From Deinococcus alpinitundrae (GTDB lineage Bacteria; Deinococcota; Deinococci; Deinococcales; Deinococcaceae): DNA of 64,000 nt. Below, one piece after another: positions 14,337-26,267 of this stretch. Position 1 is the stretch's first letter; each line of letters opens with the position of its first letter. The position numbers and the translations under genes are program-made. Location: positions 1 to 64,000 of the forward strand of contig NZ_WXZL01000007.1 of the NCBI RefSeq assembly GCF_009982895.1. The letters are read 5' to 3'. Below the pieces are notes generated by a model. That model did not search any database. It was not told the DNA's origin and saw only the letters and a list, made by a program, of their open reading frames with translations.

Positions 14337-15029
14337 ATGGCCAAGTATCCACTGATCAAGTCCACCCTCAAAGACCGCTTGCTGGGCGGCCACTATCAGG
14401 AGGGCCTGCCGCTGCCCAGCGAGCCGCAACTGGCCCGCGAGTTCGAGGTCTCACGCATGACCGCCCGGCGGGCCATCGATGAGCTGGAGCGCGAGGGCTA
14501 CGTCTACCGGGTGCAGGGCGCGGGCACCTTTCCCACCGGCAAGCGCTTTCGCCAGGGCAATTTCCGCATCCGGCCCTTCAAGGAGTGGGCACGCCACCCC
14601 GACCACCGCACCGGGGTCCTGCACGCCATGCAGATTCAGGCCACGCCGGAAATCGCCATCGTCTTGCAGGTGCAGCTTCACGACCCGGTGGTGTTTATCC
14701 ACCGCCTGCGGACGGCCGGAGAGGAAGCGCTGGTCATCGAGAAACGATACATCAACGCGGCGATGGTCGGCGATCTGCTGGCCCAGAACCTCTCCGCCGA
14801 GAGCATCCACGAGGTGATGGTGGCGATGGGCGTGCCGCTGACCCGCGTGGAACAGGCGCTCGAAGCGGTCAATCTGCGCCAGGAGGAAGCCGACCTGTTG
14901 CGGGTACCGGTCGGCACAGCAGCCTTCTTGCTGCGGCGCACCACCTACAGCGGCACCAAGCGGGTGTCCTATGTCAACTACTGGGTGCGCGGCGACCGCT
15001 ACGCCTTTCAGGACAGCTTCGAGCCGTAA
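14337..15029 (+). CDS. GntR/HutC-family transcriptional regulator
   Basis: A 230-residue two-domain regulator. The winged helix-turn-helix is at about 5-70 (LPSEPQLAREFEVSRMTARR then ELEREGYVYRVQGAGTF), typical of GntR. Residues 80-228 form a UTRA-type ligand domain of the HutC subfamily (VFIHRLRTAGEEALVIEKRY, SYVNYWVRGDRYAFQ). The effector is probably a small metabolite, unknown here. GGAGG precedes the ATG by about six bases. The upstream gap holds a TAAGAT (14214) and a TGTG-N7-CACA repeat (14191-14205) that could be an operator. A TetR gene follows 92 bases on; the target genes are not evident nearby. Confidence 0.88.
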   Translation: MAKYPLIKSTLKDRLLGGHYQEGLPLPSEPQLAREFEVSRMTARRAIDELEREGYVYRVQGAGTFPTGKRFRQGNFRIRPFKEWARHPDHRTGVLHAMQIQATPEIAIVLQVQLHDPVVFIHRLRTAGEEALVIEKRYINAAMVGDLLAQNLSAESIHEVMVAMGVPLTRVEQALEAVNLRQEEADLLRVPVGTAAFLLRRTTYSGTKRVSYVNYWVRGDRYAFQDSFEP

Positions 15030-15086
15030 GTCAAGGGCCATCCGTTGAGGCGGCACGGGCCGGAAGCGGCTTTGCTATACCCCGTA

Positions 15087-15094
15087 CAAATTTG
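15087..15094. promoter_or_regulatory. palindrome CAAATTTG upstream of tetR-type gene
   Basis: An eight-base perfect palindrome in the short AT-rich gap before the TetR gene, about 28 bases before its ATG and overlapping the likely promoter. TetR proteins usually repress their own promoter, so this is a candidate operator. It is short and could be chance. Confidence 0.25.
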
Positions 15095-15121
15095 AACCCG
15101 GATACAGTATTTTGGAGCATC

Positions 15122-15733
15122 ATGGATTCACTCTCGCTGCGCGAACGCCAGAAAGAAAAGCGCCGCACCCGCATCTACAACGTGGCTATCGATCTGTTCA
15201 AGCGCGGGGGCTTTCAGACCACCACCGCCACCGACATCGCCAAGGCCTCCAATGTCTCGCGCGGCACTTTTTTCAACTACTACCCGTACAAGGAAGCGGT
15301 GCTGCTCGATTACGGGGCGCAGATCATGGCCCGGCTGCGCGAGCTGGCCGAGACCCGGCTGCGTGAGGGCCACGCCCCGCAGCAGGTGCTCTCGGAAGTC
15401 TGGGAGCGGCTGGCCGAGGAGAGCGGTCAGGAGCGCGATCTGATTCCGCCGCTGGCCTACGAGGTCATGAACCCCAGTCCCGACCGCGCCCGCACCGCGT
15501 ATGAGGCGCTGCCGCTGAGCCGGGTCATCGAGCTGATTCTGGGGCCGATGCAGCAGGCCGGGCAACTCCGCAGCGACCTGAGCCTCCAGCGCATGAGCAA
15601 CCTGATTGCCGACACTTACCTGATCATCGCGCTGCGCTGGAGCGCCTACGGCACCGAGCGCTCGCTGGCCGAGGAGATGCGCCTGACCCTGAGTTTTCTG
15701 ATGCAGGGCGTGATGGTTCGGCCTCCCGGCTGA
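15122..15733 (+). CDS. TetR-family transcriptional regulator
   Basis: A 203-residue regulator. The N-terminal helix-turn-helix is clear (ATDIAKASNVSRGTFFNYYP, about residues 36-57), preceded by the basic helix RQKEKRRTRIYNVAIDLF. The rest is an all-helical ligand and dimerisation domain with no recognisable specificity. The ATG at 15122 follows TTGGAGCATC. It sits downstream of the GntR gene in the same direction but with its own AT-rich upstream gap. Followed by a bidirectional terminator shared with the convergent L25 gene. Regulated genes are not apparent. Confidence 0.88.
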   Translation: MDSLSLRERQKEKRRTRIYNVAIDLFKRGGFQTTTATDIAKASNVSRGTFFNYYPYKEAVLLDYGAQIMARLRELAETRLREGHAPQQVLSEVWERLAEESGQERDLIPPLAYEVMNPSPDRARTAYEALPLSRVIELILGPMQQAGQLRSDLSLQRMSNLIADTYLIIALRWSAYGTERSLAEEMRLTLSFLMQGVMVRPPG

Positions 15734-15766
15734 GCGAGGCCGCCGCACCCGACTAACAGTCGAACA

Positions 15767-15798
15767 GAAAAGCGCGGCTCCCTATTCGGAGCCGCGCT
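15767..15798 (-). terminator. intrinsic terminator after L25 gene
   Basis: A perfect 11-base-pair stem (15771-15781 with 15788-15798, loop CTATTC) has AAAA on its low-coordinate side, giving a U-run for minus-strand transcripts leaving the L25 gene. It may also slow the plus-strand tetR-type transcript. Confidence 0.8.
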
Positions 15799-15819
15799 GC
15801 TGAATTGACGTGCCGGAGC

Positions 15820-16545
15820 TTACTCTTCGGCAGGCTTGCCCGAACCTGCGCCCTCGGCTTCTTCCTTGGCCATCGCCTCGCTGCCCTCGGTCTTGGCGTC
15901 TTCCAAGCTGACTTCGCCTTCCAACACCGCCTCGGCAGCCGCTTCGCTGAGTTCGCCCGAAGCGACCATCCCGGCGACCTGGGCCGCCTGGGTCTCGGCC
16001 TCGGCTTCCTCGGCGCTCAGGCGCGGCGGCAACACGCTGATGATCATGGTGCTCTCGTCGACGGCCAGCTTGACACCCTCGGGCAGCTTGAGATCGCCTG
16101 CGGTGATGTGATCACCGATATTGAGCTTGCTCACGTCCACCATGATTTCCTGAGGAATGCGGCGCGGACCGGGGGCGATGATGCTGAGGCTATGGGTCAC
16201 GATATCGACCAGGCCGCCCATGACCTCGCCCTGGCTCTTGCCTTTGACGTGCACCGGCACGGCAACCTCGATCGCCTGGCCGTAGGTCACCATGAAGAAG
16301 TCCACGTGCTGCGGCACGCGCTTGCGCTTGTCCATCTGGACGGCCTTGACCAACGCCGGGAAGGTCTCGCCGCCCTCGATGCTGATGTCGAACAGTCCCG
16401 CCGTGCCCTGGGCGCGAAAGGCCCGGTCGAACGCCTTGCGGTCAACGGTGAACGAAACGTTGTGGTCTTTGTTGTAGGCGACGGCAGGCAGCATGCCCTC
16501 CGCCAGCTTTTCCTGGGTGTTTCTCTGGGTGGCTTTCAGTTCCAT
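15820..16545 (-). CDS. rplY: 50S ribosomal protein L25 (general stress protein CTC type)
   Basis: Binds 5S rRNA in the large ribosomal subunit. The 241 residues comprise the N-terminal L25 domain (about 1-95, LKATQRNTQEKLAEGMLPAV, HVDFFMV), the TL5/CTC C-terminal domain (about 100-185, VPVHVKGKSQGEVMGGLVDI, IPQEIMVDVS) and a long acidic, Ala/Glu-rich tail. This three-part long form matches the CTC protein of Deinococcus rather than the short E. coli L25. Start chosen at the ATG at 16545, with GGGAG upstream, inside a longer open frame. It is convergent with the tetR-type gene. No pth gene lies next to it, unlike in many bacteria. Confidence 0.93.
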   Translation of the reverse strand: MELKATQRNTQEKLAEGMLPAVAYNKDHNVSFTVDRKAFDRAFRAQGTAGLFDISIEGGETFPALVKAVQMDKRKRVPQHVDFFMVTYGQAIEVAVPVHVKGKSQGEVMGGLVDIVTHSLSIIAPGPRRIPQEIMVDVSKLNIGDHITAGDLKLPEGVKLAVDESTMIISVLPPRLSAEEAEAETQAAQVAGMVASGELSEAAAEAVLEGEVSLEDAKTEGSEAMAKEEAEGAGSGKPAEE

Positions 16546-16672
16546 TGGTCTTTGCTCCCTCTTGGCGGGTTTGCCGCTGCGCTTTGATGTTCGGGCACGC
16601 AGGCCTGCGCGCGGCAACCGTGCAACCTCGCCAGTGTAGCAAACCCTGGCCGGGTTCTGGAAGGGGGCCAGG

Positions 16673-16701
16673 TTGACAAGCCCGCAGGCGGCGGCTATCC
16701 T
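16673..16701 (+). promoter_or_regulatory. promoter of tRNA-Asp
   Basis: TTGACA (16673-16678) and TATCCT (16696-16701) are separated by exactly 17 bases, about 50 bases before the mature tRNA. This is a near-consensus vegetative promoter. Confidence 0.8.
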
Positions 16702-16753
16702 TTAACCCGCCCGTGAAACGGCTATATGTACGAAGAAGTAGAAGTAATGGTGG

Positions 16754-16831
<78 letters not shown>

Positions 16832-16833
16832 AG

Positions 16834-16866
16834 AGGAGCAAGGTGAAAAGCCTTGCTCCTTTTTTT
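16834..16866 (+). terminator. intrinsic terminator after tRNA-Asp
   Basis: A ten-base-pair stem (AGGAGCAAGG with CCTTGCTCCT) is followed by a run of seven T. It lies five bases after the tRNA CCA. Confidence 0.93.
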
Positions 16867-17086
16867 ATGCCGTGCTGAACACCCTGGGCTGAGCGCACCG
16901 CACGGGGCGAGCATCGCCGCACGAAATGTCATCCGGCTTGACCTCTACGCACCACCTTGCCGCTATCATGTCCCCCGGTTTCGCACGGCGTGGTTGCCGG
17001 ACACAGCACTGATCCACAGCGCTCAGTTCGGCCACTGCCCCGCGCACGGCGAGCCTCAGTTTGCCACTCTGGAGGACGCCCCTACT

Positions 17087-18997
<1,911 letters not shown>

Positions 18998-19022
18998 GTT
19001 CGAGGGCGATACAGGCAGAAAG

Positions 19023-19060
19023 AAGCGGGGCCAGTCCATTTCACGACTGGCCCCGCTTTG
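19023..19060. terminator. bidirectional terminator between speA and ABC permease gene
   Basis: A perfect 14-base-pair inverted repeat (19023-19036 with 19045-19058, eight-base loop) lies between two convergent genes. T-runs are short on both sides. Confidence 0.75.
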
Positions 19061-19080
19061 ATGGTCAGTGAGCGAAGGCG

Positions 19081-19953
19081 CTACAGATCGCGCCTTGAGA
19101 AGCGCCACATCGCCAGGGCCACCGCCAGCGCCGTGTAGACGGCGGCCCAGATCAGCACGCCCGGCTCGATCGGGGTGGTGGAGGCGAACGGGTTGGCTCC
19201 ACGCGCCACCTGGGCGAGTTGCAGAGCACCCTCGGTCTGGAGGTTGTAGCTGGCCCCCAGCCACAGTGCATTGGTGGGCATCACGATGTTGGCGGCGTTC
19301 CCGAGGCTTTCCATGGTAGGCGAATTGGCCAGCGCTCCGATGGACTTGAGAATGCCGCCCGCCGAGCCCAGGCCGTAGAGCACGAACACCGCGATGCCGT
19401 TGGCGAGGGTGGCGAACAGCGTGCTGCCCAGCACCGTCAGACTGGTGATCAGCACGATGCCCAGCAGAATCTGGGCCACGGCGGCGGTGGGATTGGGCGG
19501 CAGGTAGCCGGTGATGAGGTACAGCCCGGTCAGCAGCGCCACCGACACCAGCAGCACGTACAGCACGTTCATGCCGGTAAAGCCCAGCCAGCGCCCCAGC
19601 ACCACCTGAGCGCGGGTTACCGGGCGGGCGATCACCGACTGCATGACCCCGCTCTCGATGTCGCCGCTGACCGAGGCCACAGTGGAGAGCACCGCCATCA
19701 ACGAACCGAGAAAGTAGACCAGATACATGCCGAAGATGCCCGAGTACACCACTGGCAGCGCGCCCAGGCCCCGGCGTGGGCCAGCGCTCAGCCCAGCGTT
19801 GGCGGCACGCTCGGTGAGGTTTTGTTCCAACCGCAATATGCCGTAGAGGTAAAAGCCGAGGAAGGCGGCAGTGAGAACGAGCAGCACCACGATCAGTTTC
19901 TTGCGCAGCGCCTCGCTGAGCGAGAGCCGGGCCATCAAGAGGACGTTGCTCAC
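19081..19953 (-). CDS. ABC-2 type transporter permease
   Basis: A 290-residue membrane protein with six hydrophobic segments: one near the N-terminus (IVVLLVLTAAFLGFYLYGIL), a cluster in the middle and one at the C-terminus (GVLIWAAVYTALAVALAMW). This is the plan of ABC-2 exporter permeases (NosY/GldF-like). The segment SGDIESGVMQSVIARPVTR at about 95-113 is a family hallmark. The GTG start overlaps the TGA of the ATPase gene by four bases, so the two are translationally coupled and form one exporter. The substrate is unknown. Confidence 0.88.
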   Translation of the reverse strand: MSNVLLMARLSLSEALRKKLIVVLLVLTAAFLGFYLYGILRLEQNLTERAANAGLSAGPRRGLGALPVVYSGIFGMYLVYFLGSLMAVLSTVASVSGDIESGVMQSVIARPVTRAQVVLGRWLGFTGMNVLYVLLVSVALLTGLYLITGYLPPNPTAAVAQILLGIVLITSLTVLGSTLFATLANGIAVFVLYGLGSAGGILKSIGALANSPTMESLGNAANIVMPTNALWLGASYNLQTEGALQLAQVARGANPFASTTPIEPGVLIWAAVYTALAVALAMWRFSRRDL

Positions 19954-20894
19954 GCAACCCGTCCCGTAAGAGCGGCCTGCCTGCTGTCGCCACTCGTGCC
20001 CACCAGTTCCAGAAACAGGTCTTCGAGGTCGTGGCGCTGCGGAGTCAGGGCGTAGAGCTGCGCGCCCGACGCGGCCACGGCACTCGCCAGCGCGGGAATC
20101 GCCTCTTCCCCACTGACCATCACGCTGACCTGCTGGGCGCTCTGCTGCTCCAGCTGGCCCAGGCGACCCAGATCGGCCAGCAGTTGCGGGGTCAGCGCGT
20201 CCACCTTGATCATGACCGGCAGCGCGCCGCCCAGCAGCTCGTTCATGGTTCCGGCGCGCACCACCTCGCCTGCCTTGACGAAAGCCACCCGGTCGGAAAC
20301 CTGTTCGACCTCACTCAGCAGGTGCGAGTTGAGAAACACCGTGACGCCCTCGCGGCGCAGTTCCTGAATGATCTCGCGCACCTCCACCCGGCCCACCGGA
20401 TCGAGCGCCGAGGTCGGCTCGTCGAGGAAGACCAGCCGGGGATGCGCCAGAATCGCTCCGGCCAGCCCGGCGCGCTGGAGCATGCCCTTGCTGTAGCCGC
20501 CCAGCGCCTCAGTGCCGCGCCCACCCAGCCCGACCCTCTCCAATACGGTGGGAATGCGGGTTCGCAGCTCCTCAGCTTTGAGTCCAGCCAGCTGGCCGTG
20601 AAAGTTGAGGAACTCCTGGGCCGTCATCCAGGTCTGAAAACGGAACTGTTCCGGCAAGAAGCCCAGGCGGGCGCGCACGGCAGGGTCGTCAGGCGAGCCG
20701 CCCAGCACCCTGACGCTGCCCGAAGTGGGGCGCACCAGCCCCAGCAGCATCTTGACAGTGGTGGACTTGCCCGCACCGTTGGGACCGAGGAAGCCGAACA
20801 CCTCGCCCTCCCCCACTTCGAGGTCGAGGCCCTGAACGACGGCGCGGCCCTTGTATTCTTTGCGGAGCTGCTGGGTCTGAATGGCTAGAGTCAT
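19950..20894 (-). CDS. ABC transporter ATP-binding protein
   Basis: ATPase subunit of the exporter with the permease that follows. Walker A GPNGAGKST at about 38-46, Q-loop PEQFRF, signature LGGYSKGMLQRAGLA and Walker B LVFLDEPTSALD are intact, and the switch histidine is in LNSHLL. The C-terminal 90 residues are the extension seen in CcmA/NatA-type drug or heme exporter ATPases. The ATG has AAAGGA upstream. The gene is first in a two-gene operon, downstream of the terminator of the aldo/keto reductase gene. Confidence 0.93.
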   Translation of the reverse strand: MTLAIQTQQLRKEYKGRAVVQGLDLEVGEGEVFGFLGPNGAGKSTTVKMLLGLVRPTSGSVRVLGGSPDDPAVRARLGFLPEQFRFQTWMTAQEFLNFHGQLAGLKAEELRTRIPTVLERVGLGGRGTEALGGYSKGMLQRAGLAGAILAHPRLVFLDEPTSALDPVGRVEVREIIQELRREGVTVFLNSHLLSEVEQVSDRVAFVKAGEVVRAGTMNELLGGALPVMIKVDALTPQLLADLGRLGQLEQQSAQQVSVMVSGEEAIPALASAVAASGAQLYALTPQRHDLEDLFLELVGTSGDSRQAALTGRVA

Positions 20895-21029
20895 GCGTTT
20901 TCCTTTGTGGCTCCCGTGAAATGGGTCTTCGTCCAGCCTGACACTGCGCCTTCATGAGAGCGTCCACCAAAAGGTAGCGCCTGCCGGTGAGCGGGGCTGT
21001 CTGTTGACTTGCGGTCGCCGGTGAGCGAG

Positions 21030-21053
21030 CAAAAAAGGGGGCACGAGGCCCCC
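21030..21053 (-). terminator. intrinsic terminator after aldo/keto reductase
   Basis: Read on the minus strand, GGGGGC-CTCGT-GCCCCC is followed by a T-run (the A-run at 21031-21036). It lies about 50 bases past the reductase stop. Confidence 0.85.
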
Positions 21054-21103
21054 GGCGAACGGTTCTGTCCGACTGTTTTGCTCTATTGCAGCTCTGCCTC
21101 GTC

Positions 21104-22060
21104 TCAGCGCGGCGAGAGAATATCCTCGATCTTGCTGACCACTTCGTCGCTCAGGTTGACGCCCGCTGCTTTCACGGTGTCCTCGATCTGGCTGACCTTG
21201 GTGGCCCCGGTGATCACGCTGCTGACCCCTTTCTGGCGCAGAATCCAGGCCAGGGCCAGCTGAGCGCGGGTCAGGCCTAGGTCGTCGGCGATGGGTTTGA
21301 GGGCGCGGACCTTCTGGATATTCTCGTCGGTGAGCAGGTTCTTGCCCCAGTTTTCCTTCTCGGTGAGGCGCGCTCCGGCGGGTTTGCCGTCGTCGTACTT
21401 GCCGGTCAGCAGACCCATCGCCAGCGGGCTCCAGACGACCAAGCCCACCCCCGCCGACTCGGTGTACGGCAAGATCTCGCCCTCGACCCGCTCGCGGCGG
21501 ATCATGCTGTACTCGGGCTGCTCCACGACCGGCGCGTGCAGGCCGTTGGCCTTGGCAAACTCGACTGCCTGGGCAATGCGCGCGGCGGGCCACATGCTGG
21601 TGCCCCAGTAGAGCGACTGCCCGTTGCGGATGACCTGATCGAAGGCCATCACGATCTCCTCGATCGGCACTTCGGGGTCGTAGCGGTGGGCAAAGTAGAT
21701 GTCGAGATAATCGGTGCCCAGGCGCTTGAGGGTGCCGCGAATGCTCTCCAGCACATGCTTGCGCGACAGCCCTCTGTCGTTGACGTTATCGCTCATCGGC
21801 CAGAACACCTTGGAGGCGATCACCAGATTCTGGCGGGGCAACTCGCCCAGCACCGCGCCCATCAGCTCCTCGGATTTGCCACGGGCGTAGATGTCGGCCT
21901 CGTCGAAGTAATTAACACCCTCGTCGTAGGCCTTGGTGACGATATCGCGCACCATCTGGTTTTCGTTGACATTGACGCCGTAGGTTTCCCAGCCGCCCAG
22001 CGCGACTTCCGAGACCTTCAGACCACTTTTTCCGAGATTGCGGTATTCCATAACCTTCAC
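21104..22060 (-). CDS. aldo/keto reductase
   Basis: NADPH-dependent TIM-barrel oxidoreductase of 318 residues, close to the Kv-beta-like/YghZ group by the pattern NYFDEADIYARGKSEE (catalytic Asp and Tyr), the catalytic Lys in LVIASKVFW and His in YFAHRYDP. The NADP-binding end reads GASSVITGATK-like (GVSSVITGATKVSQIED). The natural substrate is unknown; carbonyl detoxification is likely. A GTG start (22060) and an ATG three codons later (22051) are both possible; the ATG has GAAGG close upstream. It is transcribed alone, ending at a clear terminator. Confidence 0.9.
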   Translation of the reverse strand: MKVMEYRNLGKSGLKVSEVALGGWETYGVNVNENQMVRDIVTKAYDEGVNYFDEADIYARGKSEELMGAVLGELPRQNLVIASKVFWPMSDNVNDRGLSRKHVLESIRGTLKRLGTDYLDIYFAHRYDPEVPIEEIVMAFDQVIRNGQSLYWGTSMWPAARIAQAVEFAKANGLHAPVVEQPEYSMIRRERVEGEILPYTESAGVGLVVWSPLAMGLLTGKYDDGKPAGARLTEKENWGKNLLTDENIQKVRALKPIADDLGLTRAQLALAWILRQKGVSSVITGATKVSQIEDTVKAAGVNLSDEVVSKIEDILSPR

Positions 22061-22111
22061 TTTAACTCTTAAAGCACTGGGCGGGTTTAGGGCATAAGGC
22101 GAGGTTAAGGC

Positions 22112-22873
22112 TCAAGTCCGTTTCCAGCGCTCTAACAGGGTTGGGGTCAAGATGGAGCCCTCCGCCACGCTGCCGAACACCTCACACCGCTCCGGAAAGC
22201 GGTGAGCATAGAGGGCGACGTAAGCACACATCACCGCGTCAGCCTCGTCCTCGTGACTCTTGAGCGCCCGACCCCTGAGCATCAGTGGCTCGGCGGCCAG
22301 CAGCGTGGCCAGCCCGGTCAGCGGTGGCTCGGCCTGTTCCAAGGCGACCAAGTGGCGGTGGTACTCCGCCCAGGCCGCCAGCAGCGTGGCCCGGCCCTGT
22401 CCCTTCTGCTTGTATTTGAGGGTCCGGTCCAGCCCGAACAGCACCACCATCGCCGCGTGCAGGTAGACCTCCACGCAGGCCCGCGCGTCGGGGGCGGACA
22501 GATGGTGCGGGTCGTCGATAAAACCGCGCGCTTCCAGAGCGGCTTTCAGCCACTCGCCACGCAGGACGCCACCGTTGTAGCGGCCCAGCAGGGTCCGGTT
22601 GGCCGGATGTGCGCCCGCCTGGAAGCGCGTGAAGACCACCGCCAGTTGCGCCTCGGCGGGGCGCTGTCCTGTCAGGTTAGGCACGCTCAGCGGCGCGTCT
22701 ATGGCGACAAGAGCAGGACCGGAAAGCTGAGCGTCCAGAAAAGCCAGCAACTCGGCGTCGTCACCCAGCACCCCGGAGAACATCAGCCGAGCACCGTGTC
22801 GGTCTCCCTCCAGCACCGCCACGCCACTGGGGTTGCGGGCGGACCAGGCCAGATCGAGGCCGATGAACTTCAA
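22112..22873 (-). CDS. DUF429 family protein (RNase H-fold predicted nuclease)
   Basis: A 253-residue protein with the N-terminal FIGLDLAWSARNPSGVAV and the conserved LVAIDAPLSVPN and HEDEADAVMCAYVAL, the acidic motifs of the DUF429 group, which is predicted to have an RNase H-like fold. Substrate and role are unknown. I chose the TTG at 22873 with GAGGG seven bases before it. The frame is open to 22930, but that extension runs through the terminator of the minDE operon, so it is unlikely to be translated. Stands alone. Confidence 0.75.
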   Translation of the reverse strand: MKFIGLDLAWSARNPSGVAVLEGDRHGARLMFSGVLGDDAELLAFLDAQLSGPALVAIDAPLSVPNLTGQRPAEAQLAVVFTRFQAGAHPANRTLLGRYNGGVLRGEWLKAALEARGFIDDPHHLSAPDARACVEVYLHAAMVVLFGLDRTLKYKQKGQGRATLLAAWAEYHRHLVALEQAEPPLTGLATLLAAEPLMLRGRALKSHEDEADAVMCAYVALYAHRFPERCEVFGSVAEGSILTPTLLERWKRT

Positions 22874-22914
22874 GCGTTCGCCCTCACCGCGCCATGCTCG
22901 CAAAAGAAACCCGG

Positions 22915-22941
22915 AAAAAAGCCGCCCCAACAGGAGCGGCT
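22915..22941 (-). terminator. intrinsic terminator of the minDE operon
   Basis: On the minus strand a nine-base-pair stem (one G-T pair) with loop TGTT is followed by six T. It lies about 25 bases after the minE stop. Confidence 0.88.
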
Positions 22942-22966
22942 CCGCAGCCGACTACCACTGAGGCAC

Positions 22967-23230
22967 TCAGCGTTTGCCCGGCGCGCCTTCCTTTTCCAGC
23001 GGAATATTGGCGACCAGCATGATGGTGTCGCCGCGCTGCTCGACCTCGATGTTGCTGCCTTCCGTCGGAAAGTATTTCTTCACCACCGCCAGCAGATCCT
23101 CGCGCAGGGCGTCGACCTTGCCTGGCGCGATCTTGGCGCGGTCATAGGCAAGGACCAGTTCCAGGCGGTCTTTGAGCGTTTCCTTGCTGCCCTTGCGGTT
23201 AAAGCCCAGGCGGTCAAAAAAAGAAGCCAT
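22967..23230 (-). CDS. minE: cell division topological specificity factor MinE
   Basis: An 87-residue protein that displaces MinD from the membrane and keeps the division site at mid-cell. The N-terminal amphipathic membrane-binding segment (MASFFDRLGFNRKG) is followed by the MinD-contact helix (TLKDRLELVLAYDRAKIAPG) and the topological domain (LLAVVKKYF, IEVEQRGDTIMLVANIPL). The ATG comes one base after the MinD stop, with GGGGGAAG upstream. The gene is much shorter than the open frame it sits in. Operon with minD; no minC is adjacent. Confidence 0.93.
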   Translation of the reverse strand: MASFFDRLGFNRKGSKETLKDRLELVLAYDRAKIAPGKVDALREDLLAVVKKYFPTEGSNIEVEQRGDTIMLVANIPLEKEGAPGKR

Positions 23231-23231
23231 C

Positions 23232-24032
23232 TCACTTCCCCCCGAACAGTCGGCGCAGCACGGCCATGAATCCCCGGTCTTCCTCCAGTTTGGGGAAGGC
23301 CAGGTCCTCGCCGCGCAGCCGCCGGGCCGTCGCCATGAAAGCTTGCCCCGCCACCGATTGCCCCAGCACCGCCGGTTCGCCGATGTTGGTGGACACCAGA
23401 ATGCCCTCGTCCTCGGGAATGATGCCGATGGGTTTGACGCCCAGAATCTCCAGCACGTCGGCTTCCGAGAGCATGTTGCCGCTGGCGACCATCTTGGGGC
23501 GCAGGCGGTTGATGACCAGATTGATCTCGCTGATCTGCTGCGCCTCCAAGAGGCCGATGATGCGGTCGGCGTCACGCACGCTCGACACTTCCGGGTTGAC
23601 GACCACCAGGGCACCCTGGGCTGGGGCCGCCGCCGTCCTGAAGCCCGACTCGATTCCGGCGGGCGAGTCGATCAGCACCCGGTCGAACTGCTCCTCCTCA
23701 ATGAGCTGCTTGACAGCGGTCTTGAAGACTTCAGGATCGAGCGCGTCCTTGTCGCGGGTCTGCGAGGCGGGCAGCAGATAGAGATTCTCGACCCGCTTGT
23801 CGCGGATCAGCGCTTGCTGAAGTCGGCACTTGCCTTCGATGACGTCAATCAGATCGAAGACCACCCTGCTCTCCAAACCCATCACCACGTCGAGGTTGCG
23901 CAGGCCCACGTCCACGTCGATCACGGCCACTTTTTCCCCGAGCTTGGCCAGCCCGACACCGATATTGGCCGTGGTGGTGGTCTTTCCGACCCCACCCTTG
24001 CCACTTGTCACCACAATTACCTTGGCATTCAT
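23232..24032 (-). CDS. minD: septum site-determining ATPase MinD
   Basis: Membrane-binding ParA-like ATPase of 266 residues that oscillates or clusters at poles with MinE. Deviant Walker A GKGGVGKTT lies at about 11-19, followed by the switch motifs DVDVGLRNLD and VLIDSPAGIE. The C-terminal amphipathic membrane-targeting helix (GFMAVLRRLFGGK) is present. The ATG at 24032 (MNAKVIV) follows TAGACT by seven bases; upstream in-frame codons are excluded. MinC, the usual inhibitor partner, is not in this window. Confidence 0.95.
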   Translation of the reverse strand: MNAKVIVVTSGKGGVGKTTTTANIGVGLAKLGEKVAVIDVDVGLRNLDVVMGLESRVVFDLIDVIEGKCRLQQALIRDKRVENLYLLPASQTRDKDALDPEVFKTAVKQLIEEEQFDRVLIDSPAGIESGFRTAAAPAQGALVVVNPEVSSVRDADRIIGLLEAQQISEINLVINRLRPKMVASGNMLSEADVLEILGVKPIGIIPEDEGILVSTNIGEPAVLGQSVAGQAFMATARRLRGEDLAFPKLEEDRGFMAVLRRLFGGK

Positions 24033-24039
24033 TCCGGGC

Positions 24040-24045
24040 AGTCTA
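24040..24045 (-). promoter_or_regulatory. -10 box of leaderless minDE promoter
   Basis: TAGACT on the minus strand lies seven bases before the minD ATG, with no ribosome-binding site between them. Confidence 0.55.
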
Positions 24046-24140
24046 ACGCCTGGGGACCAAAGCGGTAGCGCACCCGGCAAGAACCACAAAAAACTGACCC
24101 CAGCCGGTGAAGGCGGAGTCAGCCGGGAGAAAAGCTGGGT

Positions 24141-26003
<1,863 letters not shown>

Positions 26004-26098
26004 GGCACTTCCTCCAAAGAGAACGAAAAAGGGTGTGTGGGACGCGCTGACTCGGATCAGACGAGAGCATCATCTGCGGGAGGCGCACCCAGTGAATC

Positions 26099-26115
26099 TG
26101 AGTGTATCAGACTCA
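26099..26115. promoter_or_regulatory. inverted repeat upstream of ftsH
   Basis: TGAGT and ACTCA arms separated by seven bases, in the gap between the divergent ftsH and TPR genes. It could be an operator. It does not match the Deinococcus radiation/desiccation motif as I know it. Confidence 0.25.
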
Positions 26116-26254
26116 AGATAAGGGTGTGTACGCTTCGTCCCGCTCGGCGCTGAGCGCGTCTTTAACTGGATCTGGAGATTCTCACATCTCGCACGCCCGC
26201 GATGTGACCAGTCCGCGCGTTGAGGCTGGCGCCCCCGGAGCTGGGCACTCAGGG

Positions 26255-26260
26255 TATGCT
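26255..26260 (+). promoter_or_regulatory. -10 box of leaderless promoter of the TPR gene
   Basis: TATGCT ends seven bases before the ATG at 26268. Confidence 0.5.
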
Positions 26261-26267
26261 GGGAAGA

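Noticed and set aside
16853..17086. 78-codon upstream extension of speA
   Set aside because: Overlaps the tRNA-Asp terminator and has no SpeA similarity; the TTG at 17087 has GGAGG.
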